Shown piece by piece: positions 52,814 through 64,000 of a DNA stretch of 64,000 nt. Numbering within the stretch: position 1 is the first letter of the stretch; each line of letters starts with the position of its first letter. The notes under the pieces were generated by a model. That model did not search any database, was not told the DNA's origin, and saw only the letters and a list, made by a program, of their open reading frames with translations. The position numbers and the translations under genes are program-made. Origin of the DNA: an uncultured Lachnospiraceae bacterium (GTDB lineage: Bacteria; Bacillota; Clostridia; Lachnospirales; Lachnospiraceae); contig CAMWPB010000003.1 of the NCBI GenBank assembly GCA_947176065.1, positions 62,001 through 126,000 on the forward strand, in the 5' to 3' direction.

Positions 52814-54781
52814 TCAGCGCCTCAGTCTGAAATTGCCCACAAGTTGTTTGAGCATCTCCGCCTGCCCGGACAGCTCCTGGCTGGTCGCAGCGCTTTCCTG
52901 CGCAGTAGCGGAATTATTCTGTACTACGCCGGATATCTGTTCAATGCCCGCAGCAATCTGCTCGATTGCATCCGTCTGATCCTCCACGGCTTTGGCCACC
53001 TGCTCCATCCGCTCCACTGCCTGACCGGCAAGCTCCACCGCCGCAGTCACTGAATCGGTCACTTTTCCCACAACCAGACTGCCGTCGTCCACCGCCTTTA
53101 CGGAACGTCCTATCAGCTCCTGCGTCGCTTTCGCCGCCTGATCTGACCGGATCGCCAGATTCCGCACCTCTTCCGCCACCACGGCAAAGCCTCTTCCGCC
53201 CGTCCCGGCGCGGGCAGCTTCTACCGAAGCATTGATTGCCAATATATTCGTCTGGAAAGCAATATTTTCGATGGTGTCTATGATACGGCTGATCTCACTG
53301 GAAGATTCCGTGATCTGATTCATGGCCTGATTCAGGCTGTCAATGTACCCGCCGCTCTCCTGAAGCTTTCCGCCCGCCCCGTTCACGACGTCTTTTGCCT
53401 GCCCTGTAAGCTGGGCAATTCCCTTTGCCTCCGTACTCATGTCTGAAATGGTGCCGGAAAGCTCCTCTACCGCGCCGGTCTGCTCCATCGCGCCCTGAGA
53501 AAGAACAGAAGCCGTAGCCGCTACCTGGTCAGACCCTGTTGAGACGCTGCCGGATGCAGAGATAATACCTGCCATGGTACTGTTCAGTTTTTCACTGATG
53601 ACACGCAGGGATTCCCACAAAACGGCAAAATCCCCGGGATAACACTGGCCGGAAACCTCCTTGCTCAGGTCTCCGTCCGCTATCGCCCCAAGAACGCCTT
53701 CCATCTCATACACGATTCCGCCAAATTCTTTCACCAGCTTCGCCGTCGAATCCGCCAGTATCCTTGTCTCGTCCCTGCCCTTTACCTCAGGAACGGGACT
53801 CTTCAAATCTCCCTGCGACAAAGTCATAAGACGATTGGCGCATTTCACTATGGGCGCAGTGATAGAATGACTGACTTTCAACGAAATAGCAATTACTATA
53901 ATACATACGGCCACACAAATAATAATTTGGAAAAGATTTCCATACTCTGCGGGTCGCATGAAGTCAGCCTCGTCGATTGTCACCGCAATGGACCACCCGT
54001 CTGTCCCCGAAATAGGCGCATAACTCTGGATATTGTCAGACTGATCCTCCGCATAGTAGAATCGTTCCACGCCGACTTCTCCCGCCACCATCTTTCTTTC
54101 GATAGCAGCCACTGTCTGCAGCCCCTCATCCCCGGGATCGGCTGCCGCCTGCTGCATGACATTTTCCCGGCTCATCACAGCCTCCTGATCCACATAGGCA
54201 ATCGTGGTGCCTTCCTTGTCAAGAATATAGGCCTCCCCTTCCTCGCCAATCTGCAGTCCCTCAATGATAGACTGTAAAATATAGGTATCGCACTGAAAAT
54301 AAAGCACACCCTTCACATCATCCCCATCCCGGACCGGTGCGGCAACCATCAGGTAAATATCGCTGCCGTCTATGTAAGGTGTGGACATATAACTGTTTCC
54401 CTGAACCGCCGCCTGAAAGAACGGCTCCCCGGAAACATCAACCTCATGGATCACATCATATCCATTCGTATCGGCCATTCCTCCGGAACGCATATAATAT
54501 GCATCCACCTTCTCCTGAATAAAAGCCTGCTTTTCCTCCGCTGAAATACTTTCATCCACAAGAATCGGATGGGATGCCATTTCCGAAATGGTCAGCGTAT
54601 ATGTGGAAATCATATTTTCCGCCGCAAGAGCGGCAAGCTCCGCCGTTTCCAAAAGATTTTTCTCAAGTGCGGAAGTAGTGGAATATCTGGTCACCAATGT
54701 TCCCATTGTTCCGGCAATCATCGAAACGCAGAGTACCGCCAGCACCACCATGACAATAATTTTCGTTTGTATTTTTTTCAT
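52814..54781 (-). CDS. Methyl-accepting chemotaxis protein
   Basis: A 655-residue receptor: membrane segment 7-29, extracellular dCache-type sensor ~30-280 ([43 protein letters not shown]), second membrane segment ~285-305, HAMP ~306-360 and a cytoplasmic signalling domain to the C-terminus. The hairpin tip that contacts CheA/CheW is around 505-545 ([20 protein letters not shown]). The dCache domain usually senses small metabolites. No flagellar or che genes are nearby. The ribosome site is weak (GAGG only two bases from ATG). Confidence 0.93.
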   Translation of the reverse strand: MKKIQTKIIVMVVLAVLCVSMIAGTMGTLVTRYSTTSALEKNLLETAELAALAAENMISTYTLTISEMASHPILVDESISAEEKQAFIQEKVDAYYMRSGGMADTNGYDVIHEVDVSGEPFFQAAVQGNSYMSTPYIDGSDIYLMVAAPVRDGDDVKGVLYFQCDTYILQSIIEGLQIGEEGEAYILDKEGTTIAYVDQEAVMSRENVMQQAAADPGDEGLQTVAAIERKMVAGEVGVERFYYAEDQSDNIQSYAPISGTDGWSIAVTIDEADFMRPAEYGNLFQIIICVAVCIIVIAISLKVSHSITAPIVKCANRLMTLSQGDLKSPVPEVKGRDETRILADSTAKLVKEFGGIVYEMEGVLGAIADGDLSKEVSGQCYPGDFAVLWESLRVISEKLNSTMAGIISASGSVSTGSDQVAATASVLSQGAMEQTGAVEELSGTISDMSTEAKGIAQLTGQAKDVVNGAGGKLQESGGYIDSLNQAMNQITESSSEISRIIDTIENIAFQTNILAINASVEAARAGTGGRGFAVVAEEVRNLAIRSDQAAKATQELIGRSVKAVDDGSLVVGKVTDSVTAAVELAGQAVERMEQVAKAVEDQTDAIEQIAAGIEQISGVVQNNSATAQESAATSQELSGQAEMLKQLVGNFRLRR

Positions 54782-54839
54782 CGCCTCGGCCCGGGCCCTT
54801 CATCTCCTAAGCCCGCTCCTCCCTTTTTATTCGTTTAAA

Positions 54840-54867
54840 CAGGGGAACGGATCACTCCGTCCCCCTG
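54840..54867 (-). terminator. Terminator of the ATP synthase operon
   Basis: A 12-position stem with one mismatch (54840-54851 with 54856-54867), 4-base loop, ending in TTT on the minus strand, 12 bp after the atpC stop. Confidence 0.7.
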
Positions 54868-54879
54868 CTAAAAAACTTG

Positions 54880-55290
54880 TTATTTCCGAACTGTCTCTAT
54901 CCTCGCCACAGCTCTCTTCAGGGACATCTCCGCCCTTCGCATATCCGTTCCCGGAGCATGTTCCCTGATCCGCTCCTCGGCGCGGGATTTGGATTCCTCC
55001 GCACGCTCCACGTCAATCTCGTCGGGCCACTCGATAATCTCGGCAAGCACCGTGACCTGATCCTGAAGCACCTCGGCAAACCCCGCATGCAGAGCCGCTT
55101 CGGACACCTCCTGATCCTTCGTGATCGTGAGGATTCCGGGCGCAATGATCATCGTCATCGGGATATGCTCCCTGTATATGCCGACCTCGCCCTCGACCGT
55201 GTTAAACTCCACCATGGACACCTCATCCTCAAAAAAGACTCTGTCCGGTGTGATGATCTTTAATGTAAAATTTCTGCTGTCCTCAGCCAT
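54880..55290 (-). CDS. atpC: ATP synthase epsilon subunit
   Basis: A 136-residue F1 epsilon subunit. The N-terminal beta-sandwich (FTLKIITPDRVFFEDEVSMVEF, GEVGIYREHIP) and C-terminal helical hairpin (VERAEESKSRAEERI) are complete. It links the rotor to F1 and inhibits ATP hydrolysis. GGAGGTAAT precedes the ATG. Last gene of the atp operon. Confidence 0.95.
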   Translation of the reverse strand: MAEDSRNFTLKIITPDRVFFEDEVSMVEFNTVEGEVGIYREHIPMTMIIAPGILTITKDQEVSEAALHAGFAEVLQDQVTVLAEIIEWPDEIDVERAEESKSRAEERIREHAPGTDMRRAEMSLKRAVARIETVRK

Positions 55291-55333
55291 ATATTACCTC
55301 CTGCGGCTATTCGGTATCCCCATAGCTACACTC

Positions 55334-56752
<1,419 letters not shown>

Positions 56753-56780
56753 TCACTCATTGTATTTCAGTAATGTGCAA

Positions 56781-57898
56781 TTAAGATATTGCATTCGCAC
56801 CTGCGATAATTTCTGTTAATTCCTGCGTAATAGATCCCTGACGCGCTCTGTTATACATGAGCGATAAGTGATCTATCATTTCCTCAGCATTGCTCGTTGC
56901 GGAATCCATCGCCTGCATTCTCGCACCGTTCTCGCTTGCAACCGCTTCTACCAAACCGCCGTAGATCAGACTGGTAACATATTTGGGAATGATCATATCC
57001 AGCGCCTCATCGTCCTCCGGCTCGAAATTCATCAACGCCTTGCTCCCTGTGTCCTGCGTCTCCTCCGACGCATTCTGCACAGGTTCCACGGGAAGAAGCT
57101 TAAGAAGCGTCGGTACATGAACCACCGTATTCTTAAATCCCGTATAGGCAAGATAAATCTCTCCGATCTCCCCAGCCGCGAAGGAAGCAAGCAGTCTTCT
57201 ACCAAACCGCCGTAGATCAGACTGGTAACATATTTGGGAATGATCATATCCAGCGCCTCATCGTCCTCCGGCTCGAAATTCATCAACGCCTTGCTCCCTG
57301 TGTCCTGCGTCTCCTCCGACGCATTCTGCACAGGTTCCACGGGAAGAAGCTTAAGAAGCGTCGGTACATGAACCACCGTATTCTTAAATCCCGTATAGGC
57401 AAGATAAATCTCTCCGATCTCCCCAGCCGCGAAGGAAGCAAGCAGTCTCTTGCACAGGGCCATCGCATCCACATAGGACGGCTCCTCGATAATGTCGGAA
57501 TCCTCCTCCACAATCTCATAGCCGTTGCGGTTCAGGGCATCCCTGCCCTTCTTGCCGATTGCGTAGATTTTCAGGTCCTCCTTCTTAAAATCGCCCTTTG
57601 TGATAAGCTTCACAACGTTGGAATTGTAGCCGCCCGCAAGACCTCTGTTGGAGGTAATCACGATCACGGCTTTCTTCTGCGATTCCCCGGCCGTCAGGTA
57701 GGGGTGGTGTAAGCTGCCTGTCTTAGCCAGCATAGAGGTCACCGTCTCATACATGCAGTTAAAATATGCCTTCGACTGTTCTGCGCGCTGTTTTGCCCTC
57801 TGCAGTTTAACGGTAGAAACGAGTTTCATAGCCTTGGTAATCTGCTGTGTACTCTGTATACTGCCTTTACGCCTTTTAATGTCTCTCATTGAGGCCAT
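56781..57898 (-). pseudogene. atpG: ATP synthase gamma subunit, frameshifted by a 251-bp tandem duplication
   Basis: The N-terminal part (MASMRDIKRRKGSIQSTQQI onward) and the C-terminal part (ending LTEIIAGANAIS) of the rotor gamma subunit are both present, but in different frames. A 251-bp segment occurs twice in tandem (56945-57448). Since 251 is not a multiple of three, translation leaves the gamma frame after YGGLVE, reads an Arg-rich nonsense tail and stops at 57032. Subtracting one copy gives exactly 867 bp, a 288-residue protein of normal gamma length with VEAVASENGARMQAMD at the junction. Without gamma the enzyme cannot couple rotation to catalysis. All other atp genes are intact, so the change is either very recent or an assembly error. 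The start has GAGGGTG upstream. Confidence 0.93.
56945..57448. repeat. Perfect 251-bp tandem duplication inside atpG
   Basis: 56945-57197 and 57196-57448 are identical at every position when aligned with an offset of 251. The two copies share a 2-base junction (CT), as expected for microhomology- or slippage-mediated duplication. Flanking bases differ at both ends. Confidence 0.97.
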
Positions 57899-57925
57899 AG
57901 CGTCACCCTCTTCTTTCTACATAGA

Positions 57926-59434
<1,509 letters not shown>

Positions 59435-59529
59435 TCATACGCACCTTTCTTATTTTTTCGTAACTGTCCAGTACCTTCACAGATACTTCAGCCTGCACTG
59501 AATCATTACTTCTTTTTCATATCGTCCGC

Positions 59530-60075
59530 CTAGATCTGTACCTTCAACAGATCCTTCTGCAGCTCGCTCAGCTTCGTTTTGATGCTGCTGTCAACAACTC
59601 TGTCGCCGATTCGGATAACCATGCCTCCGATCAGGGAGGCGTCCACACCGTAACTGATCTCCATGGATTTATACCGTGTGGTGTCGAGCAGTTTCTTCTC
59701 AACTTCCCTGCACTGGCTATCTTTAAGCGGAACGGCTGTTGTCACCATCGCGATGCCTATTCCCTTATACTCTTTAACCTTAGCGACAAAATACTTTAGG
59801 ATCTCGTCGATCTCCCTGTAACGGTCTTTCGAGATAATGATAGTGAGAAACCCGAAAAGCTCCTCGGATATCCTTCCCTCAAACACACTTTTGGCAACCT
59901 CAATCTTCTCTTCCTTAATGATTTTCGGATGATTCATCAGTCTGCCAAAATCCTCATTCTCCGCAAGGATTTTCTGAAGCTGTTCAATTTCCTCTAACAG
60001 GACGTCTATCTTACCTTCTTCCACCGCAAGCTCGAACAACGCGTCACCGTATGTCTTTGAAATCAGCTTAGCCAT
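59530..60075 (-). CDS. atpH: ATP synthase delta subunit
   Basis: A 181-residue peripheral stalk subunit (OSCP-like). MAKLISKTYGDALFELAVEE is the typical N-terminus, and LIGGMVIRIGDRVVDSSIKTKL near the end is the family signature. It overlaps atpF by 13 bp, implying translational coupling. Confidence 0.95.
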   Translation of the reverse strand: MAKLISKTYGDALFELAVEEGKIDVLLEEIEQLQKILAENEDFGRLMNHPKIIKEEKIEVAKSVFEGRISEELFGFLTIIISKDRYREIDEILKYFVAKVKEYKGIGIAMVTTAVPLKDSQCREVEKKLLDTTRYKSMEISYGVDASLIGGMVIRIGDRVVDSSIKTKLSELQKDLLKVQI

Positions 60076-60623
60076 GTGCTCTCACCTATTTCCTTAAGCG
60101 TCTCTTCCACCAGACTGTCCTGTACAGTGGTGTCTATCGCCGCGTTCACGACCTTGGCAGCCATCATGGATGCAAGCACAACCATCTCTCGCTTCACCTC
60201 GTCGACAGCCTTCTTCTTCTCAAGCTCAGCCTCCACGCCGGCTCTTTCAAGAATCCTGGCCGCCTCCTCCTTCGCGTCCGCCACGATCTTATTTTCATTC
60301 GCCAAAGCTTTCTTGCGCGCCTCCGCGAGAATCTCTTCGGCTTCTTTATCTACTTCTTTCAGCTTCGTCTCGTACTCTTCCTTCAATGCCCTGGCATTTT
60401 CCATATCGGATGCCGCCGTATCAAGCTCGCTCTTGATGCGTTCCTGCCGTTTTTCCATCATATCCCGCACGGGATTGAACAGAAAATGGGAGGCGATCAG
60501 GAAAAGCGAGAATACCGCGATAATCATCAACACGGAATCCGCGATGAGCTGTAAGTCGAGGTCAAACAACCTCGGCGCCATCTCGGCGGACGCCAGCACT
60601 AAACCCGCAACTGTCGTACTCAA
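60063..60623 (-). CDS. atpF: ATP synthase b subunit
   Basis: A 186-residue stalk subunit starting with TTG at 60623, which has GGAGGG 7 bases upstream. One membrane segment at ~27-48 (VLMIIAVFSLFLIASHF) is followed by FNPVRDMMEKRQERI and a long charged helix forming the stator coiled coil. It overlaps atpH by 13 bp. Confidence 0.94.
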   Translation of the reverse strand: MSTTVAGLVLASAEMAPRLFDLDLQLIADSVLMIIAVFSLFLIASHFLFNPVRDMMEKRQERIKSELDTAASDMENARALKEEYETKLKEVDKEAEEILAEARKKALANENKIVADAKEEAARILERAGVEAELEKKKAVDEVKREMVVLASMMAAKVVNAAIDTTVQDSLVEETLKEIGESTWLS

Positions 60624-60708
60624 GCGTTAGCCCTCCTTTCGTTGTGATGTGTATCACAGGTCTGCGCACCTGCTGCGCTGACCGTAAGAACACTTATATT
60701 GTGTCGGG

Positions 60709-61023
<315 letters not shown>

Positions 61024-61049
61024 TCATTTCCTCCTTTTATGTGCGCAAA

Positions 61050-61164
61050 TAAGCAGAGTCAGAAAGTGCGGCAGACAGAAACATGCTTGCATGTATTTCT
61101 GGCTGGCGTGCTTTATGAGGAGCAACGCGAGCGAAGAATGCGTAGCATTCTGAGCCTCTGCTTA
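61050..61164. promoter_or_regulatory. Branched hairpin element in the atpB-atpE gap
   Basis: An outer stem TAAGCAGAG (61050-61058) with CTCTGCTTA (61156-61164) encloses two hairpins: CAGAAA-CATGC/GCATG-TTTCTG (61076-61101) and GAATGC/GCATTC (61136-61150, loop GTA). It fills nearly the whole gap, and no ORF is seen in it. Confidence 0.55.
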
Positions 61165-61183
61165 CTCACAAATTTACAGTTTT

Positions 61184-61903
61184 TTACTCCGTCGTGCAGG
61201 CATCCGTGATGTACGTCATGGTCAGCATACAGAACACATACGTCTGGATCGCGCCCGAAAACAGATCAAAATACACATGGAGCGCCGCCGGCCAGATAAT
61301 CGCGATCTTTGACAAGAGCGCGTACACCAGAGCCATCATAACCGTGCCCGACAGAACGTTTGCAAACAGACGCAGCGACAAAGAAATCGGCACCGCCACA
61401 TCACCGATCACATTGATCGGCGCCCAGATCGGCCATGGGTCACATAAACCCGCCAGCACGCCTTTCACTTTCTGGTACCTGAACTTGTTGAAGTGGATCA
61501 GTACAAACGTCATAACGCCCATTGGCAGCGTCACGCCATAATCCGCTGTCGGCGGTCTGAGCCCGAACAGTCCAGAAATATTACTCAGCAGGATAAAAAT
61601 GAATATTGTGCTGATGTAATTGCGGAATTGCGGGCTGAATTTTCCCATAACGCCGCCAACCATCTTGTCAAGCATTTCCACTACAAGCTCAACAATATTC
61701 TGGAATGTACCCGGAACATCCGAAGCGTGCTTGATGACACGGTTCGCTGCAATGCAGAAGCCTATGATTACCAGCATGACAATCAGTACACACACATGGG
61801 TGGTAGTGATCCATACGGTCTGCCCAAAAAGCTCATAGGAAAAAACGCCGTGAATCATAAAGTCAATATCCGCTCCGCCGGACAACATAATTCCCTGTCC
61901 CAT
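61184..61903 (-). CDS. atpB: ATP synthase a subunit
   Basis: A 239-residue membrane subunit forming the ion half-channels. The essential Arg is in ISLSLRLFANVLSG, and the conserved ending GAIQTYVFCMLTMTYI is present. Five or six membrane segments. GGAGGTGAG precedes the ATG. Confidence 0.96.
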   Translation of the reverse strand: MGQGIMLSGGADIDFMIHGVFSYELFGQTVWITTTHVCVLIVMLVIIGFCIAANRVIKHASDVPGTFQNIVELVVEMLDKMVGGVMGKFSPQFRNYISTIFIFILLSNISGLFGLRPPTADYGVTLPMGVMTFVLIHFNKFRYQKVKGVLAGLCDPWPIWAPINVIGDVAVPISLSLRLFANVLSGTVMMALVYALLSKIAIIWPAALHVYFDLFSGAIQTYVFCMLTMTYITDACTTE

Positions 61904-61970
61904 CTTCTCACCTCCTTCTACACGTAATAAAAATGAATAATATAAAAATATGTAACAGCGGACTGCGCTA

Positions 61971-62384
61971 TTACAATGCAGTACCGTCCGAAATTTTCTG
62001 CTCTTCCTTCCCGACCCGGAACCTGTGGATCAATGGGTTCAGATAAGCAGCCGCCTTCATGCCCATATAACCGCAAAACGTAAAGATCGGGTTCGCGAAA
62101 TCCGTACACGCAAGCACGCCTATCACAATCACCAGAACCGCATAGCGTGCAATATTCTGCGCGCCCAGACTCTTTACGGCTTCCTTCTCCGGCAGGTCAA
62201 GTCCCCTGTCCAGAGACCACCACATATGAAACGCACCCGCCGCGGCAAGAAACACGCCGATCCAGAGTCCTATACTGTACGCCGGGTTTCGGGAAAAAAA
62301 CAAAAGCACAATCTCAAAAACAACACCGTATGCCAGAATGCCCAGCCAAAGCTCAAGCAGCGTCTGATCAATCTTTCTTTTCAT
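61971..62384 (-). CDS. atpI: ATP synthase subunit I-like membrane protein
   Basis: A 137-residue protein starting at MKRKIDQTLLELWLGI. The open frame extends much further upstream, but that part is out of frame with and lies within the preceding gene. Four hydrophobic segments (LGILAYGVVFEIVLLFF, IGLWIGVFLAAAGAFHM, RYAVLVIVIGVLACTDF, a weaker last one) match the AtpI/ATP-synthase-I group that helps c-ring assembly. It overlaps the 99-residue AtpZ-like gene by 17 bp. Assignment is by position and topology. Confidence 0.78.
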   Translation of the reverse strand: MKRKIDQTLLELWLGILAYGVVFEIVLLFFSRNPAYSIGLWIGVFLAAAGAFHMWWSLDRGLDLPEKEAVKSLGAQNIARYAVLVIVIGVLACTDFANPIFTFCGYMGMKAAAYLNPLIHRFRVGKEEQKISDGTAL

Positions 62385-62667
62385 TCTCTTCCATCTCTTC
62401 TTTTTTCTGTGTACTGCGCCTGCGCGTTCTTGCCGGCGTCTCATAAATCCTTCTCGCGAACCGGAACACGTTGGTAAATCCCGCCAGTGCGCCCACGAAA
62501 AAAAACGCCACCATCCAGACATTGGTCCCAAGCTTTCTGTCCAGAAACATCCCAATAAAGGAGCAGAGAAAGATGGGAACAAGCATGTTGACGCCAAACT
62601 GTGTGATCATCATTAACGCCTGATAAACAGTTTTATGATACTTCAAAGTACCGCCTTCCCAATCCAC
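62368..62667 (-). CDS. AtpZ/AtpI-like small membrane protein
   Basis: A 99-residue protein with two membrane segments (ITQFGVNMLVPIFLCSFIGMF, NVWMVAFFFVGALAGFTNVF) and a basic then acidic tail, typical of the AtpZ group often placed first in F-type ATP synthase operons and sometimes linked to Mg2+ or Ca2+ import. The start is GTG at 62667 with AGGGG upstream; a TTG seven codons later is an alternative. Confidence 0.78.
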   Translation of the reverse strand: MDWEGGTLKYHKTVYQALMMITQFGVNMLVPIFLCSFIGMFLDRKLGTNVWMVAFFFVGALAGFTNVFRFARRIYETPARTRRRSTQKKEEMEENEKKD

Positions 62668-62694
62668 AGATTTCCCCTAAAACCTAACAAGAAA

Positions 62695-62723
62695 ATTATA
62701 CTCATTTTTGGTACCTTTGTCCA
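62695..62723 (-). promoter_or_regulatory. Promoter of the atp operon
   Basis: Minus strand: -35 TGGACA (62723-62718), 17-bp spacer, -10 TATAAT (62700-62695), about 28 bp from the first start codon. A strong vegetative promoter. Confidence 0.75.
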
Positions 62724-62859
62724 GCCCCAGTTCAATTAATGGGCAAATTTCAGGGGAAGCGTTGACATTTATCTTCCGGCGGTGTACGGTTAATAACAAG
62801 GTGGGCAGGCCACTTGCGAGATTCGCTTTGCGGACTCGAAAAGACGAGGGGGACATGAC

Positions 62860-63336
62860 ATGGCAGATCCGATTCTTTACCGCAAGAGACTGATTCCTGA
62901 GGAATGCGTCCTGTTAAAAGACGACAGGCTTCTTTACCGCGACGAAGAAATCATCGTGACTGCCTGGAACACGCTGAAGCCCCGAAAAGATCTGCATCAT
63001 GGCCGTTCCTGCTACTATCTGCGGGAGAGCATAAAAGTGAGCCGTTTCTATAACGAAAACGACTCTCTTCTATACTGGTACTGCGATATCGTTGACTATG
63101 ATTACGATGCCGGTAACGACACCTATGTCATCACCGATCTTCTGGCCGATGTCATCATCTACCCCGACGGATTCGTAAAAGTCGTGGATATTGATGAACT
63201 TGCCACCGCCAAGGAGGCCGGACTGCTGACCGATGCCCTTTTGAAAAAGGCACTTCTGACTCTCAACCATCTCCTGCAGATAATTTATGACGGCGGTTTT
63301 GAAAAACTGCAGGAGCCGCTGGAAAGATACTTTTAA
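62860..63336 (+). CDS. DUF402 domain-containing protein
   Basis: A 158-residue cytoplasmic protein. KVSRFYNENDSLLYWYCDIVDYD and the DLLADVIIYPDGFVKVVDIDEL stretch are the DUF402 core, with acidic residues that bind divalent metal in nucleoside di/triphosphatase relatives. Its exact substrate here is unknown. AGGGGG at 62847-62852 precedes the ATG. Its TAA overlaps the stop codon of the convergent hydrolase gene by 2 bases. A possible TTGACA (62762-62767) upstream lacks a good -10. Confidence 0.88.
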   Translation: MADPILYRKRLIPEECVLLKDDRLLYRDEEIIVTAWNTLKPRKDLHHGRSCYYLRESIKVSRFYNENDSLLYWYCDIVDYDYDAGNDTYVITDLLADVIIYPDGFVKVVDIDELATAKEAGLLTDALLKKALLTLNHLLQIIYDGGFEKLQEPLERYF

Positions 63337-64000
63337 TAGAAGATGTGCCCCCCGATTCTGTATCTCGGTTCTATTCCGTCCACGGGCGTTCTGAAATAAA
63401 CACAGTTGCTCACATTGGTGGTGCCACCCATAACCTCGTCGGCAGCCTGATAGCAGCTTCCGGTGGCCCTGCCCTCTGCCAGCGCAAGCGCAAGGCGTCC
63501 GCTGGCCACGGGTGAGAACTGTCCCGACTGATAAATCACTCCTGTTACCGTATCGGGATACACGGAGCTTAATACGCGGTTGATCACCACCGAACCGACG
63601 GCCACCTGCCCGCTGTAGGGCTCGCCGCCCGCCTCACAGTAAATCAGATTCGCCAGAAGGTATCTGTCCCCCTCGGCGAAGCTCACTTCTGAAATATCCC
63701 GCCAGCTTGACTGAGCGGCCAGTTCCGCCATACGGATTTCCTCGGCCAGCTTTGCACGGAGAGCGGAAAGCTCCTCCTCCTGCTCCTTGAGCTGCTGCTC
63801 ATAGGCAAGCGCCGCCGCCTCAGCCTCGGAAATCTGGTTCTCCGTAGCGTTCAAACTGCTGGAGGTCTGACTCACAAGTCCAGAAACGCGTCCCTGTTCC
63901 GCCACAACCTGCACTTTGTAATCCGCCAGCTCCGCCCGGTTCTCCTCCTGCTCCTTTTTGGCCAGTTCCAGTTCGGCCTGCTTCTGCTCCATGGCCGCCT
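63333..64000 (-). CDS. SleB-type cell wall hydrolase, 5' end outside window
   Basis: The frame enters from the right edge, so only the C-terminal ~222 residues are seen. The first ~100 visible residues are a Gln/Glu/Ala-rich coiled coil. A SleB/Hydrolase_2 domain follows: YLLANLIYCEAGGEPYSGQVAVGSVVINRVLSS shortened to its key parts NLIYCEAGGEPY (catalytic Glu) and AVGSVVINRVL, then GQFSPV and a final GGHIFY. Such lytic transglycosylase-like enzymes act on spore cortex or cell wall. The coiled-coil plus hydrolase order resembles PcsB/CwlO-type secreted proteins; a signal peptide would be outside the window. Confidence 0.88.
   Translation of the reverse strand, partial: AAMEQKQAELELAKKEQEENRAELADYKVQVVAEQGRVSGLVSQTSSSLNATENQISEAEAAALAYEQQLKEQEEELSALRAKLAEEIRMAELAAQSSWRDISEVSFAEGDRYLLANLIYCEAGGEPYSGQVAVGSVVINRVLSSVYPDTVTGVIYQSGQFSPVASGRLALALAEGRATGSCYQAADEVMGGTTNVSNCVYFRTPVDGIEPRYRIGGHIFY

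Noticed and set aside
56781..57125. Separate 114-residue gene
   Set aside because: It is the C-terminal part of atpG left in frame after the duplication; its Met is internal in the intact protein and has no proper ribosome site.
57032..57195. Arg-rich C-terminal tail of the interrupted gamma subunit as a new domain
   Set aside because: It is the second copy of the duplicated segment read in the wrong frame.
62385..62597. N-terminal extension of the AtpI-like protein
   Set aside because: It lies in an alternative frame inside the AtpZ-like gene and has Trp/Cys/Ser-rich shadow composition; the start at 62384 has a ribosome site.

Overview
The window looks like a chromosomal segment of a spore-forming, anaerobic gut Clostridium relative, most likely Lachnospiraceae. 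Pointers are the sporulation regulators SpoVT and SpoVG, a GlgC/GlgD pair, a spoVG-pth-mfd gene order, a queuosine-precursor transporter behind a preQ1-type leader, several lipoproteins of clostridial style, strong AGGAGG ribosome sites and a mid-range GC content. This placement is inferred from gene content; no rRNA, tRNA, CRISPR array, insertion sequence or phage gene was seen.

Region 1 (1-2384): the 5' part of spoVT, a lipoprotein with three 26-residue Cys-rich repeats, and a beta-carbonic anhydrase.

Region 2 (2396-18889): a complete-looking locus for unsaturated uronic acid oligosaccharides. A minus-strand operon encodes a binding lipoprotein, two ABC permeases, a GH88 unsaturated glucuronyl hydrolase, a DUF2264 protein, a protein with a discoidin-like domain, KduI, KduD and a fused KDPG aldolase/KDG kinase. 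Diverging from it are a YesM/YesN-type two-component system and a heparinase II/III-family lyase without a signal peptide. Oligosaccharide would be imported, cut in the cytoplasm, and taken through 5-keto-4-deoxyuronate and KDG to pyruvate and glyceraldehyde-3-phosphate. The transporter ATPase and any sulfatase are missing here.

Region 3 (18900-28366): cell-wall genes (ddl, a membrane-embedded MurF-like ligase, an alpha/beta hydrolase), a 33-residue small protein gene, a coiled-coil protein, an AgrA/AgrC-like LytTR/GHKL pair, a lipoprotein with a membrane-anchored XRE regulator, and a 1-phosphofructokinase-like kinase. Region 4 (28543-37738): a GH13 glucosidase, mfd, pth, a 63-residue ORF, spoVG and glgCD.

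Region 5 (37972-43653): murC, a cluster of DnaA-box-like sites, then a DnaD-domain protein, a DnaC/DnaI-like helicase loader and a long PRPP-synthetase paralogue, followed by a preQ1-I riboswitch and queT. Region 6 (43749-54781): a 1761-residue secreted transglutaminase-like/Ig/Fn3 protein, a HAD phosphatase, an 846-residue membrane-anchored protein with a degenerate C39-like end, a small conserved-looking protein and a chemotaxis receptor.

Region 7 (54840-62723): the F-type ATP synthase operon atpZ-atpI-atpB-atpE-atpF-atpH-atpA-atpG-atpD-atpC. The c subunit carries the Na+-binding residue pattern. atpG is broken by a perfect 251-bp tandem duplication; removing one copy restores a 288-residue gamma subunit. 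The window ends with a DUF402 protein and the 3' part of a SleB-type cell wall hydrolase. The atpG duplication is the most striking anomaly in the window.
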